A stretch of DNA of 38,317 bases, from NCBI GenBank assembly GCA_944322575.1, contig CALUPK010000020.1, forward strand, positions 1 through 38,317. The letters run 5' to 3'. Position 1 is the stretch's first letter. Each line of letters opens with the position of its first letter. Position numbers and translations under genes: made by a program. The DNA is from an uncultured Bacteroidales bacterium. Its GTDB lineage: Bacteria > Bacteroidota > Bacteroidia > Bacteroidales > UBA932. Positions 6,716 to 15,877 of this stretch are shown here, one piece after another. Below the pieces are notes generated by a model, which was not told the DNA's origin, did not search any database, and was given only the letters and a program-made list of their open reading frames with translations.

Positions 6716-7578
6716 CGGATCCCGCACTCCCGTGCAATCTCCTCCGCCATCCGCAGAGTCCCTATCGGCGTAGGCGGCACCTCCCGCATCCTGTACTGCG
6801 GAAAGAACCTCGAAAAATGCAGCGGCGCCCCGGCAAATCCGTTGTCCACTAACCAGCGGCACATCTCCCGCAGCATCCCCGGCTCATCGTTGATCCCCGG
6901 AATCAGCAGATTGGTAATCTCGAGCCACACCCCCGCATCCCGCATCTTCTCCAGGGTTCTCAGCACCGGAGCCAGCGAGGCCCGGCTCACCTTCCGGTAG
7001 ATATCCTCGGAAAATGACTTCAGATCGATATTCGCCGCATCGAGATACGGCAGCAGGTCATCCAGCGGCCCCTCATTGACATATCCGGCCGAAACCAGGA
7101 TATTCAGCAGCCCCGCCTCCCGGCACGTCCGGGCACAGTCCACGGTGTACTCCATCCAGGTCAGCGGCTCGGTATAGGTATAAGCGACTATCCGGCAGGA
7201 GGTCCTCCGGGCCAGTTCCGGCAGCATCCCGGGAACAATGAAACTGCTCTCCACCTCCTCGGGGCGCACCTGGGAAATGCTCCAGTTCTGGCAGTTGCGG
7301 CAGGAAAGGTTGCAGCCTGCGGCAGCGAGCGACAGGCACATCTCCCCCGGATGAAAATGCAGCAGCGGCTTCTTCTCGACGGGGTCCACATGCAGGGCGC
7401 AGACCCGTCCGTAGGCCAGTGACACGAGCCTCCCGTCCCGGACCTCCCGGCTGCGGCAGAGCCCCCGGCGTCCCTCGGTCAGACGGCAGCGGTGCGGGCA
7501 GAGCGTACATGTCACGCTCCCGTCAGCCCCGGCTTCACAGTACCGGGCCTCCACCCCACCTAAGCAGTCACTGCTCAT
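6691..7578 (-). CDS. amrS: AmmeMemoRadiSam system radical SAM enzyme
   Basis: This is a 295-residue radical SAM protein. The cluster motif is CNLSCRNC, with Cys89, Cys93 and Cys96 in the CxxxCxxC arrangement that binds the SAM-cleaving 4Fe-4S cluster. An N-terminal cysteine set, CTLCPHRC (24-31) and Cys41, is typical of the AmrS family and resembles activase-type enzymes. YTYTEPLTWMEY and NILVSAGYVNEGPL are further family segments, and the C-terminus FSRFFPQYRM leads to YVHLGNV. The ATG at 7578 was chosen because it overlaps the stop of the Memo-AMMECR1 gene by 11 bases, implying coupled translation; 26 more codons in frame upstream are unlike the family. The reaction and substrate of this conserved system are not known from sequence. 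Confidence 0.93.
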   Translation of the reverse strand: MSSDCLGGVEARYCEAGADGSVTCTLCPHRCRLTEGRRGLCRSREVRDGRLVSLAYGRVCALHVDPVEKKPLLHFHPGEMCLSLAAAGCNLSCRNCQNWSISQVRPEEVESSFIVPGMLPELARRTSCRIVAYTYTEPLTWMEYTVDCARTCREAGLLNILVSAGYVNEGPLDDLLPYLDAANIDLKSFSEDIYRKVSRASLAPVLRTLEKMRDAGVWLEITNLLIPGINDEPGMLREMCRWLVDNGFAGAPLHFSRFFPQYRMREVPPTPIGTLRMAEEIARECGIRYVHLGNV

Positions 7579-9004
7579 CGAACACCTCCGCCTGATAAAC
7601 GTACAGGTCCGCATCCTTCCACCCGTTCCAGCCGATTCCGGCCTTGTCCCGGGCACAGTGCCCCAAGAACTCCTCCCTGGTCCAGCCGGTCTCGTCCGCC
7701 ACCTGCGGCAGGAAGGTCCCGCTGCGGCCGTCCTTGACCATCAGCACCCCGTCCCGCCCGAGCACTATCTCATCCGGCGAGGATATCTGCCTCAACGGAG
7801 ACAGTACCGATATCTCGATATGCACCTGTTCCAGTTCCTCCCTGGTCAGCGGCCTGAACCTGTCATCCTCAAATGCCGCTGCCCTGGCCATCTCCGCGAC
7901 AGTCTTATACAGCGGTCTGACACCCACTATATTGCCTATACATCCGCGAAGCCGCCCATGCAGATGCAGGGTAACGAACGCCCCGCACTCCGCCTTGAGC
8001 GTCTGCGTCAGCTGAGTGTCGGACGGCAGCCAGTATTTACCCTCAAATGCCGTCTCAATACTCCGCCGGGCCGTCTCTAACAGCAACTCCCGTTCCTCGG
8101 CAGTCAGGGAGAATCCCCCCGAGGCCCCGGTATTCTTTTCCGCACCTTTCCTATACACCACTGAAAACGCATGATACCCAACCACTTCGCTCTTGTCCCC
8201 ATAGACCGCCGCATCACCGGAATTACGGTAATCCAGATGCCTGATTTCCAGTTCTTCCCGTCCCTCCATCATCATCAGCAGAGCCGCAATGGGCAGCTGA
8301 CCGCAGGCACTTGTCGCCAGATTCGGCACCTTCGCGCGGGCATTGTCCAGCAGAACATCTAAGAAGCGGTCCACCGACCCGGAAGCAATGGCCTCGCCCG
8401 TAGCCCCGTCCACCCTGCAGGCATCCTCGTAAGAAGGATAATGGGAAAAATCGCTGCTGATTACAAAGAGATTGTCCTCATTCATATAAGGTCCGAGCAC
8501 CCGGGCAATCCTCCGCAGCCCCCCGCCGTCGACCGAGCCTATTATTATAGGTACAATGGGAGGAACCTCCCGCAGTCTCTCCTGCAGGAAGGGCAGCTGC
8601 ACCTCTATGCAGTGCTCCCGCACATGCGCATTGTGGAAATCCCGGAAAATGGAATCCGCCCCGATGAGCTCGAAGCCCGCCTCCGTATCCACCCTCAACC
8701 GTCCCAGAGGAGTCTCATACCAGTCGCACTCCACATCCACGGAAGCGCCCCGGAAGGCCTCCCGATGACTGGGGCCGATGAGGAAGACACGCTCATACCT
8801 CTCCGTCGGGGCAATGGAGGCATACGCCTCCGCAGCCACCGCTCCCGAGAACACATAACCGGCATGCGGCACTATCACCGCCTGCACTCCGGCATCCGGA
8901 CGGGATACGGCGGCATCTATAAATCCATCTACTACGGTCTTTAAAGTATCAGCATCAGCCGGATAGAACTGACCGGCGACAGCGGGAGAATGTATCTTAG
9001 CCAT
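7568..9004 (-). CDS. AmmeMemoRadiSam proteins B and A fused (Memo-AMMECR1)
   Basis: This is a 478-residue two-domain protein. Residues 1 to about 275 are a Memo domain related to class III extradiol dioxygenases: PHAGYVFSG gives His47, IGPSH gives His80, SSDFSHYP lies near 183-190, and SACGQLP gives Cys235. These match the His/His/Cys metal site of human MEMO1. After a short glycine- and serine-containing linker, residues about 290-478 are an AMMECR1 domain with LRGCIG (the conserved RGCIG motif), AAFEDDRFRPLT and the end WNGWKDADLYVYQAEVF. A/B fusion is known in bacteria. The ATG at 9004 follows a TATATTTG promoter box at 9023-9030, which excludes the upstream in-frame ATG. It forms an operon with the radical SAM gene. 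Family function is unresolved; metal-dependent redox chemistry is an inference. Confidence 0.92.
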   Translation of the reverse strand: MAKIHSPAVAGQFYPADADTLKTVVDGFIDAAVSRPDAGVQAVIVPHAGYVFSGAVAAEAYASIAPTERYERVFLIGPSHREAFRGASVDVECDWYETPLGRLRVDTEAGFELIGADSIFRDFHNAHVREHCIEVQLPFLQERLREVPPIVPIIIGSVDGGGLRRIARVLGPYMNEDNLFVISSDFSHYPSYEDACRVDGATGEAIASGSVDRFLDVLLDNARAKVPNLATSACGQLPIAALLMMMEGREELEIRHLDYRNSGDAAVYGDKSEVVGYHAFSVVYRKGAEKNTGASGGFSLTAEERELLLETARRSIETAFEGKYWLPSDTQLTQTLKAECGAFVTLHLHGRLRGCIGNIVGVRPLYKTVAEMARAAAFEDDRFRPLTREELEQVHIEISVLSPLRQISSPDEIVLGRDGVLMVKDGRSGTFLPQVADETGWTREEFLGHCARDKAGIGWNGWKDADLYVYQAEVFDEQ

Positions 9005-9022
9005 AATTATTGAAACTCTCCT

Positions 9023-9030
9023 CAAATATA
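9023..9030 (-). promoter_or_regulatory. Putative -7 box for the Memo-AMMECR1/amrS operon
   Basis: TATATTTG on the minus strand matches TAnnTTTG exactly and lies 18 bases upstream of the ATG at 9004. No TTTG -33 box is seen at 19-21 bases. The bases to its right, up to about 9215, are AT-rich and hold no gene. Confidence 0.5.
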
Positions 9031-9217
9031 CGCAATTTCCCCATCGGATTTTCATTTTTAAAATCATATTTTTCTGCATCAGCACTGCCGGATGAGATTA
9101 TCTGAAAGATGTTGCGTCCGTCACATTTACGATATTTTAAATTTTTTAAATTTTATATAATCCTCTGTCAGAGCAACTTTTGTACGAAAGTGGTTTTTTT
9201 ATTCCGGGCGCTCCCTT

Positions 9218-9225
9218 TACTTTTG
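9218..9225 (+). promoter_or_regulatory. Putative -7 box for the fimbrial operon
   Basis: TACTTTTG matches TAnnTTTG and ends 32 bases before the fimbrillin ATG at 9258. The expected -33 position is only T-rich, without a clear TTTG. No invertible repeats flank it, so I see no sign of phase variation. Confidence 0.5.
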
Positions 9226-9257
9226 CTCCTCACTTAATCAACTAAAATATTCACAAA

Positions 9258-10328
9258 ATGAGAAAAGCTATTTCTAAAATCGCCGCAGGGACCGCATGTA
9301 TCGCTGCCCTGACCACCGCTCTGTCCTCATGTACACCGGACAGCTGCACCGCATGTATGGAAGAAGGTATGCCTTCTACCCTTGAACTCAACATCGTTTC
9401 CGGAGGAGTCAAAAGCACATCTGTCGAGACTCAGGAACAGGACAACCTCATCAACACCTTAGATGTATTTATCTTCCGCATGGGTGATTCCCAGACCCCA
9501 GGCTATGGGACATTGGACACTTATGCAAGACTTACCGGAGAGACACTGCTGAATCCTGTCATTTCCACTACCACCGGCCCTAAACTTATATGCGTCCTTG
9601 CCAATTCGGGAATCCAGTCATACGACGGAATCGCCGATATATCAGCGTTCAGGACACTGACTACAGCCCTGAAAGACGAAGCGCTCAGGGACTTCTGCAT
9701 GTACGGTGAGATAGAAGAGGAATTAGGAGTCACCGCGGAAGTGTCCCTTACTGTATCCCGGTTCGTCGCGAGGATAGGTATCGAATCCATCAAGACTGAC
9801 TTTGCCGGTTCTCCTTTTGAAGGCATGAGCCTCACCAACTGCAGAATCTATCTTGTAAACGCTCACGGTGACAAACTTATCTATAACGGCGGCCCCACTG
9901 CCATTCCTGTGATCATGAATCAGGGAGGAGCAGTCGAAGAGGATGTCAGCAGCACCTCGGCGCAGGCTCTGCTTTTGGACGAGATCAGCGGGGAAATCAA
10001 TGATGCAGGATATACTGCACAGCATTTCTTCTACTGCTACTCCAATGAGACTGAGGACATCGAATCGTGCACCAAACTCGTATTCCAGGCAGACTTGGAC
10101 GGAGTCACATATTACTATCCCATTCCTGTCAACCAGTCCGGTTACAGACTGCCGTCAGAAGAAAGCACCCACTCAGGAATCCGCCGCAACACAGCCTATT
10201 CATACGGAATCACAATCACTAAGCCGGGTTCCATCGACCCTGAGACACCTATCGAGCCGGGGACACTGGACCTCACTGTTAAAATTGCCGGTTGGGATGT
10301 AGTGCCTGCATACGATAAAGTATTCTAA
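9258..10328 (+). CDS. FimA/Mfa1-like fimbrillin, type V pilus shaft subunit
   Basis: This is a 356-residue lipoprotein precursor. The signal peptide ends in the lipobox LSSC with lipidated Cys25. A first beta strand, STLELNIVSGG (40-50), and LINTLDVFIFRM (64-75) follow the FimA pattern, as do the middle segment VSRFVARIGI and a C-terminal strand in LDLTVKIAGWDVVPAY. In this pilus class a protease removes the lipidated N-terminus and first strand, opening a groove filled by the terminal strand of the next subunit. Porphyromonas uses an arginine-specific protease, but no Arg occurs here between Cys25 and Arg74. Lys52 lies in the expected loop, so another specificity is likely. It is first in a three-gene pilus operon, 14 bases before the anchor gene. 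Confidence 0.85.
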   Translation: MRKAISKIAAGTACIAALTTALSSCTPDSCTACMEEGMPSTLELNIVSGGVKSTSVETQEQDNLINTLDVFIFRMGDSQTPGYGTLDTYARLTGETLLNPVISTTTGPKLICVLANSGIQSYDGIADISAFRTLTTALKDEALRDFCMYGEIEEELGVTAEVSLTVSRFVARIGIESIKTDFAGSPFEGMSLTNCRIYLVNAHGDKLIYNGGPTAIPVIMNQGGAVEEDVSSTSAQALLLDEISGEINDAGYTAQHFFYCYSNETEDIESCTKLVFQADLDGVTYYYPIPVNQSGYRLPSEESTHSGIRRNTAYSYGITITKPGSIDPETPIEPGTLDLTVKIAGWDVVPAYDKVF

Positions 10329-10342
10329 ATCCGCATGCAGCC

Positions 10343-11149
10343 ATGGGACGATATCTAAAATATACTGTCCTGATGTTGCTTTGCGCTGCACAGTCCTGTA
10401 TACTGGAAGACCGGGAGAACTGCCCGACCTACCTGTCTATAGACTTTTCCGACACGCCGGATGAGGTGGAGAGTATCTGCCTCATCCTGCGTCATGAGAG
10501 CGGATGGATGTTCCGGGATACTGTGCACGGAAGTGAATCAGGCTCTATCTACGAGATTCCGGTAAAAAAGGGTCTGATGACTGTAGCCGTTTTCGGCAAT
10601 GTCAGACAGATGGAGTACAACGAAGGTTATTCTGTCACTACCGGAAACGAAGCCGACAGCCTGTACACATGTTTTTTCACTGCCGAATACACTGGTGAGC
10701 TGTCGAGCGACACCATTAGTGTCCGGAAAGACTTTATCGGACTTCATCTAAAAATTATGGGGCGGGAGAATACCGCCGGAAAAGTTTCAGTGGACGTTGA
10801 ATCATCATCAGTCGGCTACGATCTGAACGGCAATGTCATCAGAGGCGCCTACAGACACACGCCTGAGCTCATAGAGTCTCCTGACAGTATTTCCGGCCAT
10901 TACCAGTACGTCTCGCGCATCACGAGGCAGGGGGATGACTCCCTGCTGCTGAGGATTACTGTTCAGGAAGAAGGCAGAAAGGCGGAGGAGCTGTCTGTAA
11001 ACCTGCACGAATATCTCTCAGGATTAGAGCTTGAAAGTGAGGATGATGGGTTGAGGGACCTGTACCTGACAGTGGACTTGTCCCGTTCCACAATGACTGT
11101 AAGTCCGATAGGATGGGAATATACTGATAAAATAGAAATTGAGATTTAA
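10343..11149 (+). CDS. FimB/Mfa2-type fimbrial anchor lipoprotein
   Basis: This 268-residue protein has an N-terminal signal and the sequence SCILEDRENCP (18-28), which fits the FimB/Mfa2 pattern of a lipidated cysteine followed a few residues later by an acidic turn and a second cysteine. The remaining sequence is beta-rich, with YEIPVKKGLMTVAVFGN resembling the transthyretin-like strands of the family and a closing segment LYLTVDLSRSTMTVSPIGW. Mfa2/FimB anchors the pilus in the outer membrane and limits its length. The lipobox is loose (AQSC), so Cys19 is the probable but not certain acylation site. The gene sits between the shaft gene (14-base gap) and the large adhesin-like gene (5-base gap). 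Confidence 0.82.
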   Translation: MGRYLKYTVLMLLCAAQSCILEDRENCPTYLSIDFSDTPDEVESICLILRHESGWMFRDTVHGSESGSIYEIPVKKGLMTVAVFGNVRQMEYNEGYSVTTGNEADSLYTCFFTAEYTGELSSDTISVRKDFIGLHLKIMGRENTAGKVSVDVESSSVGYDLNGNVIRGAYRHTPELIESPDSISGHYQYVSRITRQGDDSLLLRITVQEEGRKAEELSVNLHEYLSGLELESEDDGLRDLYLTVDLSRSTMTVSPIGWEYTDKIEIEI

Positions 11150-11154
11150 CAACT

Positions 11155-14136
11155 ATGGGATGGAAAATCATATTAAGCGTTATCTCATGTCTTATATTCG
11201 TTTCGTGCGAAAGGGACAGAGACCGGGATATGCCGGTAAAGACACCGGTAAAGCTGAAACTATACCTCGAGGAAAAGGCCGTAAGCCGGAATGCTCCTCA
11301 GGTCAACGAGACAGCCGTCACTGACCTCAACATATACCTGTTCAATGAAGAAGGAAAGCTGACGGACTACACCTACCTCGACAGCCCTGACACGGAAGTG
11401 CTGCTCGACATCATAACAGACAGAGACTATACCATATATGCCGTGGCCAATACAGGACGGCTGTCCGAAAAAGAAACAGTTTCTGACATAAAGGATATCG
11501 AGGGCCTGCACTGGGAAATAGAGAAAGCCGAGGATATAGTCAACAGTTACGGTGCGGTACCTATGTCCGGGAAAGTGAGCCGCAGACTGTCAGGCGACAC
11601 CGACACTTTGTCCATCACTCTTACCAGACTGCTGTCCAAGTTCAGGCTCATCGTCGACATTTCCGGGCTCGATGCCGATATCAGTACATTCGATGTACGT
11701 AAAGTCAGTCTGAGGAACATTAACCGCAGGGTAGGATATTTTACTGAAAGCAGGGCAGTTGCTGCCGGAGACGTACTGAGCAGTGGAATCAGTGTTGAAG
11801 GAGATGATCTCGGAAGGCTGTTCTCGACAGGTGTCGACTTCTATCTCCCGGAGAATGCCCAGGGCGACCTGCTCTCAGGCAATACGGATGAAAAGACACA
11901 CATCCCGCCTGAACAGTACAGAGGTCTGTGCTCATTTGTAGAGTTCGAAGTAATGTACAGAAACCCCGAGCACTACAGCGACTGCTTAGTCTTCCGCTAC
12001 TACCTGCATGACGGCAGTCTTTTAGACAATTTCGATGTAGAGCGAAATACCATGTATACATGCAGAACCGTATTTACCGGCTCCGCAATAAACGAGAATA
12101 GCTGGAGAATCGATGCGACCGGCATGAAAGACATGGTCACCTCTGTATCAGTCTCCCCTGCATCCCGCACATTCACTAAAGAGGGAGAACAATTCAGATA
12201 CACGGCATCAGTTCTCCCGCTTTCCGCCGAGAACCCGGACGTAGTCTGGAGCTCGGACAATACCGATGTGGCGACAGTGGCTCAGGACGGTACGGTAACA
12301 GCAGTAAGCGACGGCACGTGCACTATTACCGCCACAGCTGCGGACGGAAGCGGGAAAACCGGTAAAGCTGAAGCCGTAGTTGACATTTACAGAATGCCGG
12401 AATCCATATCCGTCACTCCTGAGAAGGTGCAGATGTATGTTGGAGAGACATTCGGGCTCAGGGCTGAGATTCTGCCCGCAAACACTACTGAAAAAAGAGT
12501 TTACTGGAAATCCAGTAACAACAGAGTCGCCACCGTCAATGAAGCGGGAAGAATAACCGCTGTAAGCAATGGCACTGCGGTAATTACTGCGGTCTCCGCT
12601 GTCAATTCCGTAGAAGACTTTGCAACTGTCACTGTAAGCGACAAGGTATTCCGGATAGAGGATCTTCCGGATATTATCTATCCAGGCTACAACTCTCCTG
12701 CCACCATAAAGTACACCGCTGAGCCGGAGTGCACTCCTGTCTTCACCTTATCTGTCATATCTGGGCGCAATGATGCCGCATCTGTCAAAGGGAATATTAT
12801 CACGGCCAACTCTATTGCCAATTATAGCGGGCTGACCGGAATGTTCAGGCTGACTGGGACCGGAAACGGCATAACGGACACACGTACATTCCAGGTCAGC
12901 CAAGGACAGATAGCTATATATGGAGACTACGTCATGCTTCTCGGCGCACCTAAAAAATTCACCGTCAGTCATTCTGTTCCGTCCGATGTCAGCGTGACAT
13001 GGTCCTCGTCCAACCCTTCCGTAGCCGATGTCTCGCAGGACGGTACCGTCACTCCCAAAAGCACAGGCTCCTGCCGTATACACGCGACATCTGTAACCGG
13101 AGCTTCAGCAGATATGTACGTATCAGTCAGTGAGCCATACTTTACAATCTCTGACATATCCCTGTACGAAGGCACTTCCGCTGATCTGAAAGACCATATC
13201 AACTCACCCAGCGGCGTAGAACTTGAATATCGGATTGTCAGTGGAAACAATGGAAATGTATCCCTGTCAGGCACTACCCTGCATGCTTTGAAACGGACTT
13301 CTGAAGAAATCTCCATTGAAGTGTCTGTCAAGGGTTTTCCTGACGTAAATAAAGTTGCGTCGGTCAATGTCCTCCCAGCAGTGTCCATAGCCCTGAAGGA
13401 TAAGGACAGCAGAATCGTCAACACTTGCGGATATTCTGCTTCTATGAGAGACCTGAGCCTTCTGACGACAAGTCTTGACTTCGAGGTCACTAAAGATATC
13501 GGAGCCGAACACATCTGGGATATCCGGGACAGTGAGGGCAATGCCACCGATGACTTGAGCATCGGTTACGGCAATACCCTGACTGCTTCCTCTGAGGAGG
13601 CTATGGGTACCTACACCGTAAGGGCATGGGACGAAAGCAGGCAGTTCTGCTCGGAAACAGTGACGGTATATGTTTACCGGTATTTAGATTATGAAGTGGA
13701 CCTCGAGTCTGTCAGCTATTACGAATATCTCGGCTCGGAGAGGTATGCAATAACCCTGAGGGCAAGATGGAGTACCGAATCCCTGCGCACGAACAGCAGC
13801 TACATGGATATCCTGTCCCAGCTGCGTCTGCTGACGTATCCGGAGTACGGCAGCAACTTTACCGGCATAGACACCTACAGGGGCTCAATATTCGCCGACT
13901 CCTACGAGACCCTTATCAAGAGAAGCGGCAACGGAGTTCTGCGCGACCTGATGACGATCAATGAACGCAGCTATATCAGAAACAGTGAGGAATACGATGC
14001 TGTCACTGTGGCCGGTAATGAAGGAGTATATCTTACTTTGGATTCACGGGAGTTTCCGGACGGCAGGGGGTATTTCTTCATCAAGGAAAGGGATGAAAGA
14101 TTTTTCAACGAAGATGAATACAGAGATGAATATTAA
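11155..14136 (+). CDS. Large fimbrial tip/accessory lipoprotein with Ig-like (Big_2) repeats
   Basis: This is a 993-residue lipoprotein (FVSC, lipid Cys18). Residues about 30-325 resemble a Mfa-like fimbrillin: LKLYLEEKAVSR, then VTDLNIYLFNEEGKL, and a beta-sandwich core. Two well-formed Big_2 domains follow at about 328-415 and 418-500, each with a VSVSP or ISVTP start, WSSDN or WKSSN, VATV and GTxTAVS-type centre, and a TxTAxA end. A third lies at about 588-660 (VTWSSSNPSVADVSQDGTV), and more degenerate beta-rich sequence fills the gaps. The C-terminal 250 residues are not recognised and include a tyrosine-rich, acidic end. Its position third in the operon suggests a tip adhesin or accessory subunit displayed on the pilus; the ligand is unknown. 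The stop precedes the next promoter by 14 bases. Confidence 0.75.
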   Translation: MGWKIILSVISCLIFVSCERDRDRDMPVKTPVKLKLYLEEKAVSRNAPQVNETAVTDLNIYLFNEEGKLTDYTYLDSPDTEVLLDIITDRDYTIYAVANTGRLSEKETVSDIKDIEGLHWEIEKAEDIVNSYGAVPMSGKVSRRLSGDTDTLSITLTRLLSKFRLIVDISGLDADISTFDVRKVSLRNINRRVGYFTESRAVAAGDVLSSGISVEGDDLGRLFSTGVDFYLPENAQGDLLSGNTDEKTHIPPEQYRGLCSFVEFEVMYRNPEHYSDCLVFRYYLHDGSLLDNFDVERNTMYTCRTVFTGSAINENSWRIDATGMKDMVTSVSVSPASRTFTKEGEQFRYTASVLPLSAENPDVVWSSDNTDVATVAQDGTVTAVSDGTCTITATAADGSGKTGKAEAVVDIYRMPESISVTPEKVQMYVGETFGLRAEILPANTTEKRVYWKSSNNRVATVNEAGRITAVSNGTAVITAVSAVNSVEDFATVTVSDKVFRIEDLPDIIYPGYNSPATIKYTAEPECTPVFTLSVISGRNDAASVKGNIITANSIANYSGLTGMFRLTGTGNGITDTRTFQVSQGQIAIYGDYVMLLGAPKKFTVSHSVPSDVSVTWSSSNPSVADVSQDGTVTPKSTGSCRIHATSVTGASADMYVSVSEPYFTISDISLYEGTSADLKDHINSPSGVELEYRIVSGNNGNVSLSGTTLHALKRTSEEISIEVSVKGFPDVNKVASVNVLPAVSIALKDKDSRIVNTCGYSASMRDLSLLTTSLDFEVTKDIGAEHIWDIRDSEGNATDDLSIGYGNTLTASSEEAMGTYTVRAWDESRQFCSETVTVYVYRYLDYEVDLESVSYYEYLGSERYAITLRARWSTESLRTNSSYMDILSQLRLLTYPEYGSNFTGIDTYRGSIFADSYETLIKRSGNGVLRDLMTINERSYIRNSEEYDAVTVAGNEGVYLTLDSREFPDGRGYFFIKERDERFFNEDEYRDEY

Positions 14137-14150
14137 GAGATTTTTTTATC

Positions 14151-14158
14151 TATATTTG
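14151..14158 (+). promoter_or_regulatory. Putative -7 box for the M28 peptidase gene
   Basis: TATATTTG matches TAnnTTTG exactly and ends 31 bases before the ATG at 14190. It supports that ATG over an in-frame ATG at 14160, which would sit at about the transcription start. No -33 box was found. Confidence 0.5.
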
Positions 14159-14189
14159 GATGCAGTTTTTGATCCAAAATTTTAACCTT

Positions 14190-15857
14190 ATGAGACAAAA
14201 CATTTCTATACTCTTCGCTGCTGCAGGTATTGCAGCACTTTCGCTCTTCCCTATTTCTGCGGGAGCTTCCATACCTCAGGAAGATGATCCTATAGTTCAG
14301 AAAGTCATCAGCCTTGCCGCCGAGGACAACCAGACTATGGACCATCTCGATATAGTCACCAACCGCTTCGGAGGCCGCCCCATCGGCTCGGATGCCTACA
14401 CCCACGCAGTGGACTGGGCGGTACACATGTTCGAGCAGTGGGGACTGGAGGTTCACAAGGAATACGCCGGTGAAGTATCGGTAGGCTTCAACCGCGGTCC
14501 CTGGTTCGGCCGTATGATTAACGGCAACGAGGCCCTCCACTTCACCACTCCTTCCTACACTGCCGGCACCAAGGGCCTGCAGAGAGGGCACGTAGTCCTC
14601 GAGCCCAAGACCAGAGCTGAATTCGAAAGGATGAAACAGACTATCAAAGGAGCATGGGTACTCATCGGAGGCACCAGCAAGGGATGGCCCATCGACTACA
14701 CTGACAGAGGCGATGCAAAGAGAGCTGAGATTATAGCCCAGAACGACTCTATCTCGCAGCTCAATGCAGAGATACGTCAGTACAACAGCTCGATCTTCAA
14801 CCAGAAAAGGAATCTTGACAAGCAGCTGCAGATAACAAAGTCTGCCAAGGAAGCTGCTAAAATCAAGGCCAAAATCGAGTCTCTCAAGGAGAAAGAGCTC
14901 ATTCCTCTGATCGAGGAGCCCGCTCTCTTCTACCGCGAGATGATAGAAGCCGGTGCACTGGGTATCATTCAGTCAGCTCCTGTTCCCATCACCACCCTCT
15001 ATGACAGGGCCAACATCGATGACGGATACATGACCTGGGAAAATCTTCCCACTCTGCCTGACATCAAGCTTGATTTCAGACAGTACGAGAAGATTAAGGA
15101 GATGGTGGAACTCCGTGAATATGTGGAGCTCGAGTTCGATATCCGCAACCATTTCTACATGGGTCCCGTTCCTTACCACAATGTAGTCGCTGTCCTGCGC
15201 GGCACTGAGTTCCCCGATGAATACGTCATCTGCGGAGGTCACCTCGACAGCTATGACGCCGCCACCGGAGGAGTAGACTGCGGTACCGGACTGGCTCCCA
15301 CAATGGAAGCCGCAAGACTTCTGGCCGAGGCCGGAGCAAAACCCAAACGCTCCATCGTATTTGCCCTCTGGGCCGGCGAGGAGTTCGGACTGCTCGGTTC
15401 CAAGGCATGGGTAGAGCAGCATAAAGACCTGCTGCCCAATGTAGTAAACTACTTCAACCGCGACGGTGGTCCTACAGTTGCCAACAGCATGTCCGTACCT
15501 GAGGAGTGGTATGACGTTTTAGAGCCTATATGCGAGCCACTGAAAGACTTGGATTCCAGATTCCCCTTCACTCTCAGGGTCAATGACCGATATCCCATGG
15601 AGATTCCAGAGACTGCAGGCGGCTCCGACCATGCCTACTTCATGCTGAACGGTGTACCAGTCATCAGCTTCGGAACAGGCGACCCTCTCGGATACAACTT
15701 CAGCTACGGTGAGATCTGGCACACTGACCGCGACCTCTACACCAAGAGCATTCCCGAGTACATGGAGCACACCTCCATCGTAAACGCGATAGTCCTCTGG
15801 GGTATCGCCAACCTGCCCGAGAAACTGCCCGCAAGCGCTGTCTACATCCAGAAATAA
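14190..15857 (+). CDS. Secreted M28 family zinc metallopeptidase with PA-like insert
   Basis: This 555-residue protein has an N-terminal Sec signal ending near ISAGA (22-26). The M28 zinc site is complete: GGHLDS (His351), GGVDCGTG (Asp363), WAGEEFGLLGS (Glu397, Glu398), NRDGG (Asp425) and WHTDRD (His511). Between residues about 130 and 270 lies a protease-associated-like region (GHVVLEPK, AWVLIGG, MIEAGALGIIQS). It is split by a charged coiled-coil-like insert at about 178-240, which is unusual. The enzyme probably trims peptides as an aminopeptidase or carboxypeptidase in the periplasm or outside the cell. It has its own promoter box and a strong hairpin terminator, so it appears to be transcribed alone. 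Confidence 0.9.
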   Translation: MRQNISILFAAAGIAALSLFPISAGASIPQEDDPIVQKVISLAAEDNQTMDHLDIVTNRFGGRPIGSDAYTHAVDWAVHMFEQWGLEVHKEYAGEVSVGFNRGPWFGRMINGNEALHFTTPSYTAGTKGLQRGHVVLEPKTRAEFERMKQTIKGAWVLIGGTSKGWPIDYTDRGDAKRAEIIAQNDSISQLNAEIRQYNSSIFNQKRNLDKQLQITKSAKEAAKIKAKIESLKEKELIPLIEEPALFYREMIEAGALGIIQSAPVPITTLYDRANIDDGYMTWENLPTLPDIKLDFRQYEKIKEMVELREYVELEFDIRNHFYMGPVPYHNVVAVLRGTEFPDEYVICGGHLDSYDAATGGVDCGTGLAPTMEAARLLAEAGAKPKRSIVFALWAGEEFGLLGSKAWVEQHKDLLPNVVNYFNRDGGPTVANSMSVPEEWYDVLEPICEPLKDLDSRFPFTLRVNDRYPMEIPETAGGSDHAYFMLNGVPVISFGTGDPLGYNFSYGEIWHTDRDLYTKSIPEYMEHTSIVNAIVLWGIANLPEKLPASAVYIQK

Positions 15858-15877
15858 AAGATAATTACCGATAATAG

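Noticed and set aside
5488-6852. Long plus-strand frame of 454 codons over the MFS gene
   Set aside because: It is a shadow of the MFS gene in another frame: rich in His, Arg and Pro, no domain pattern, and the MFS frame is clearly a membrane protein.
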